DNA from: Blastocladiella emersonii ATCC 22665 | Lineage: Eukaryota; Blastocladiomycota; Blastocladiomycetes; Blastocladiales; Blastocladiaceae | Assembly: GCA_025594325.1 (NCBI GenBank) | Contig: JANHCV010000008.1 | Span: 1,364,001-1,428,000 of the forward strand | Direction: 5' to 3' | Length of the DNA stretch: 64,000 bases | Translations under genes and position numbers: made by a program | Shown here: positions 62,983 to 64,000 of the stretch, piece by piece | Layout of the letters: each line of letters opens with the position of its first letter | Numbering within the stretch: position 1 is the stretch's first letter | Notes under the pieces: generated by a model | The model's database searches: none | What the model saw: the letters and a program-made list of their open reading frames with translations, nothing else | What the model was told of the DNA's origin: nothing

Positions 62983-63198
62983 TGTTGACGCCGACAGAAA
63001 GAGGCGGGAGACAAGTAGTCAGGGATGTCTATTCCTGCCTTCGGCCCCGAACCCAAGACGGGGAGAGGGGAGAAAGGATAACAAAGCAGGGCGCGCCGCA
63101 GCGGGGTGCGGCGGCGCGGGAGCGAGGGATTGCAGGCGGCTCACGCGAGATCAGATGATTGATCACCGCGGTCGTGGACACATGAACGACACGCAACA
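62983..63198 (-). repeat. LTR (5' LTR in element orientation)
   Basis: 216 bases, partner of 57827-58042. Confidence 0.85.
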
Positions 63199-63203
63199 AT
63201 GGA
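63199..63203 (+). repeat. target site duplication ATGGA (right)
   Basis: Identical to 57822-57826. Confidence 0.8.
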
Positions 63204-64000
63204 CACGCTGCAACGCGCGGAAAATGTGACAGTGGGACCATGACTCGGGCCATTGATTCAGTTTCCCCTGACGTGAGCCGATTGCTTTGCGGCTACCTCT
63301 CGCTCAAGGTCGCCATTCCACGCTCTCTCGCGTTCAATATGCCCGTACTGCGCTCGCTTGAGGCTTTGCTCGAGCGGGACGCCGCTATGGAAGCAGTCAC
63401 CGACTTCTTGTGTGGATTTGCCGAATCCGAAGGCGCTGTTGACATTTCCCCTATCCTCTGCCGTCAACACATCCTTGAAGAGTACAAGGTAATGTGGGGC
63501 CTGGCTGCCTCGAGCGGCACGCTCACACATCCGCTTACCTTGGCTAAGCGGATCTTCGTCATTCTTGCGCAAGCGCGTCAGCACTTGATTTTCCTCGCTT
63601 GCGTTGCCGACCATCTCAGTGCCGCGCTCGGTTCCACTTGCATTGACGCTCCCGCGGGGGCAGACCGACTTCACCTCATGGCGGCCGTCGATCGCCTGAA
63701 TCGCACCGAGTGGGTGCAGTGCGTGACCTGGTTCGCAAATGCGATTCCAGCGCCGGACCTGCATCGGCTGACTCTTACGACAGATAACGAGACCAGGAAA
63801 GCGCTCTACCGTCTCCGCGCGTCCATGGGCCCGCACCCGCTTGATCTGTTTCTCCTCTCCCTCTGGTCGCCTATTTGCCTCGAGGCGTACCCTGCTCTCC
63901 GACCCTTCGCAGTTGACTTGACTGCTTGCCACGGTGCCAGCCGGGCAGCAACGATTGCCGCGCTCACCGATCCAAGCTATCGCGCGCGCGTGATCGAGCG
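63204..64000 (+). pseudogene. family C protein, copy C3, 3' portion (continues beyond window)
   Basis: Directly after the element the family C part 2 resumes: HAATRGKCDSGTMTRAIDSV aligns with GYTPREKCDSATMTRAVNSV of C2, then FLCGFAESEGAVDISPILCR, CVADHLSAALG and GADRLHLMAAVDRLNRTEW. It is open to the window end. Joining 57826 to 63204 keeps the reading frame, so the retrotransposon landed in an intact stretch of coding sequence. It is inactive as a full-length gene because of the insertion and the 5' lesions. Confidence 0.65.

Larger units (their letters stand above)
57827..63198 (-). mobile_element. Ty3/gypsy (chromovirus-like) LTR retrotransposon, defective pol
   Basis: A 5372-base element with 216-base LTRs (57827-58042 and 62983-63198) starting TG and ending CA. 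They differ at about four positions by eye, and the element is flanked by ATGGA duplications. Order on the minus strand is LTR, gag, RT/RNase H, integrase with a chromodomain-like end, polypurine tract, LTR. That order (integrase after RNase H) defines Ty3/gypsy. Protease and the N-terminal half of RT are missing and replaced by a 138-base tandem repeat, so this copy should not be autonomous. The insertion splits family C copy C3. Confidence 0.85.

Noticed and set aside
1-64000. CRISPR arrays, rRNA and tRNA genes
   Set aside because: No regularly spaced repeat-spacer array, no rRNA-like sequence, and no convincing tRNA cloverleaf with a GGTTCRANTCC box was found by eye.

Overview
ORGANISM. 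The window is GC-rich nuclear DNA of a fungus. Genes have short introns (about 56-76 bases) with GTACGY or GTATGC-type donors and YAG acceptors, Kozak-like starts, chitin-synthase-like glycosyltransferases, a RanBP1 domain, and a Ty3/gypsy chromovirus-like retrotransposon. The xVDVIEWWxxSGLP motif and LPxSLxxLxL leucine-rich repeats are, from general knowledge, typical of Blastocladiomycota (Allomyces-like zoosporic fungi). That placement is inference, not proof. LAYOUT. 1-9849 is a tandem minus-strand array of a Gag-like zinc-knuckle family (family A: copies A1-A6 plus two fragments). 9882-12157 is a TKL-type kinase whose frame splices into a RanBP1 domain. 12.2-17.1 kb is mostly non-coding, with one possible multi-exon gene. 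17158-19567 and 34420-36685 are two paralogous chitin-synthase-like genes. 19.9-25.3 kb holds two decayed copies (C1, C2) of an unknown two-part family. 25.5-30.2 kb holds a low-complexity protein and a frameshifted Helitron/PIF1-like helicase. 30.4-33.4 kb holds a divergent relative (D1) and an ABCG-transporter C-terminal relic. 36.9-39.9 kb and 48.5-50.1 kb hold LRR family B (B1, B2 decayed, B3 intact). 43.3-46.4 kb is an 11-exon gene with ten phase-2 introns. 46.5-52.0 kb has two more family A copies (A7 decayed, A8 intact). 52614-55051 is a structurally complete PIF/Harbinger transposon with TAA target duplication. 55.1-55.9 kb is an LRR relic. 56.1-64.0 kb is a third family C copy (C3), split by a 5372-base LTR retrotransposon with 216-base LTRs and an ATGGA target duplication. 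HOW IT FITS TOGETHER. The unifying signal is a composite upstream element: GACGCGTC, then roughly 4-9 bases, then ATCACGTGA or ATCATGTGA. It has the same polarity relative to the start codon in families A, B, C and D, and in the kinase, and usually lies about 70-160 bases upstream (about 270 for the kinase). The families also share an ATGCAAC start box. Otherwise unrelated multicopy genes (Gag-like, LRR, unknown) therefore appear to use a common promoter/leader module. Most copies carry nonsense or frameshift lesions and only one to three per family look intact, a pattern of rapid birth and death. All functional statements come from reading the sequence; no database search was run.
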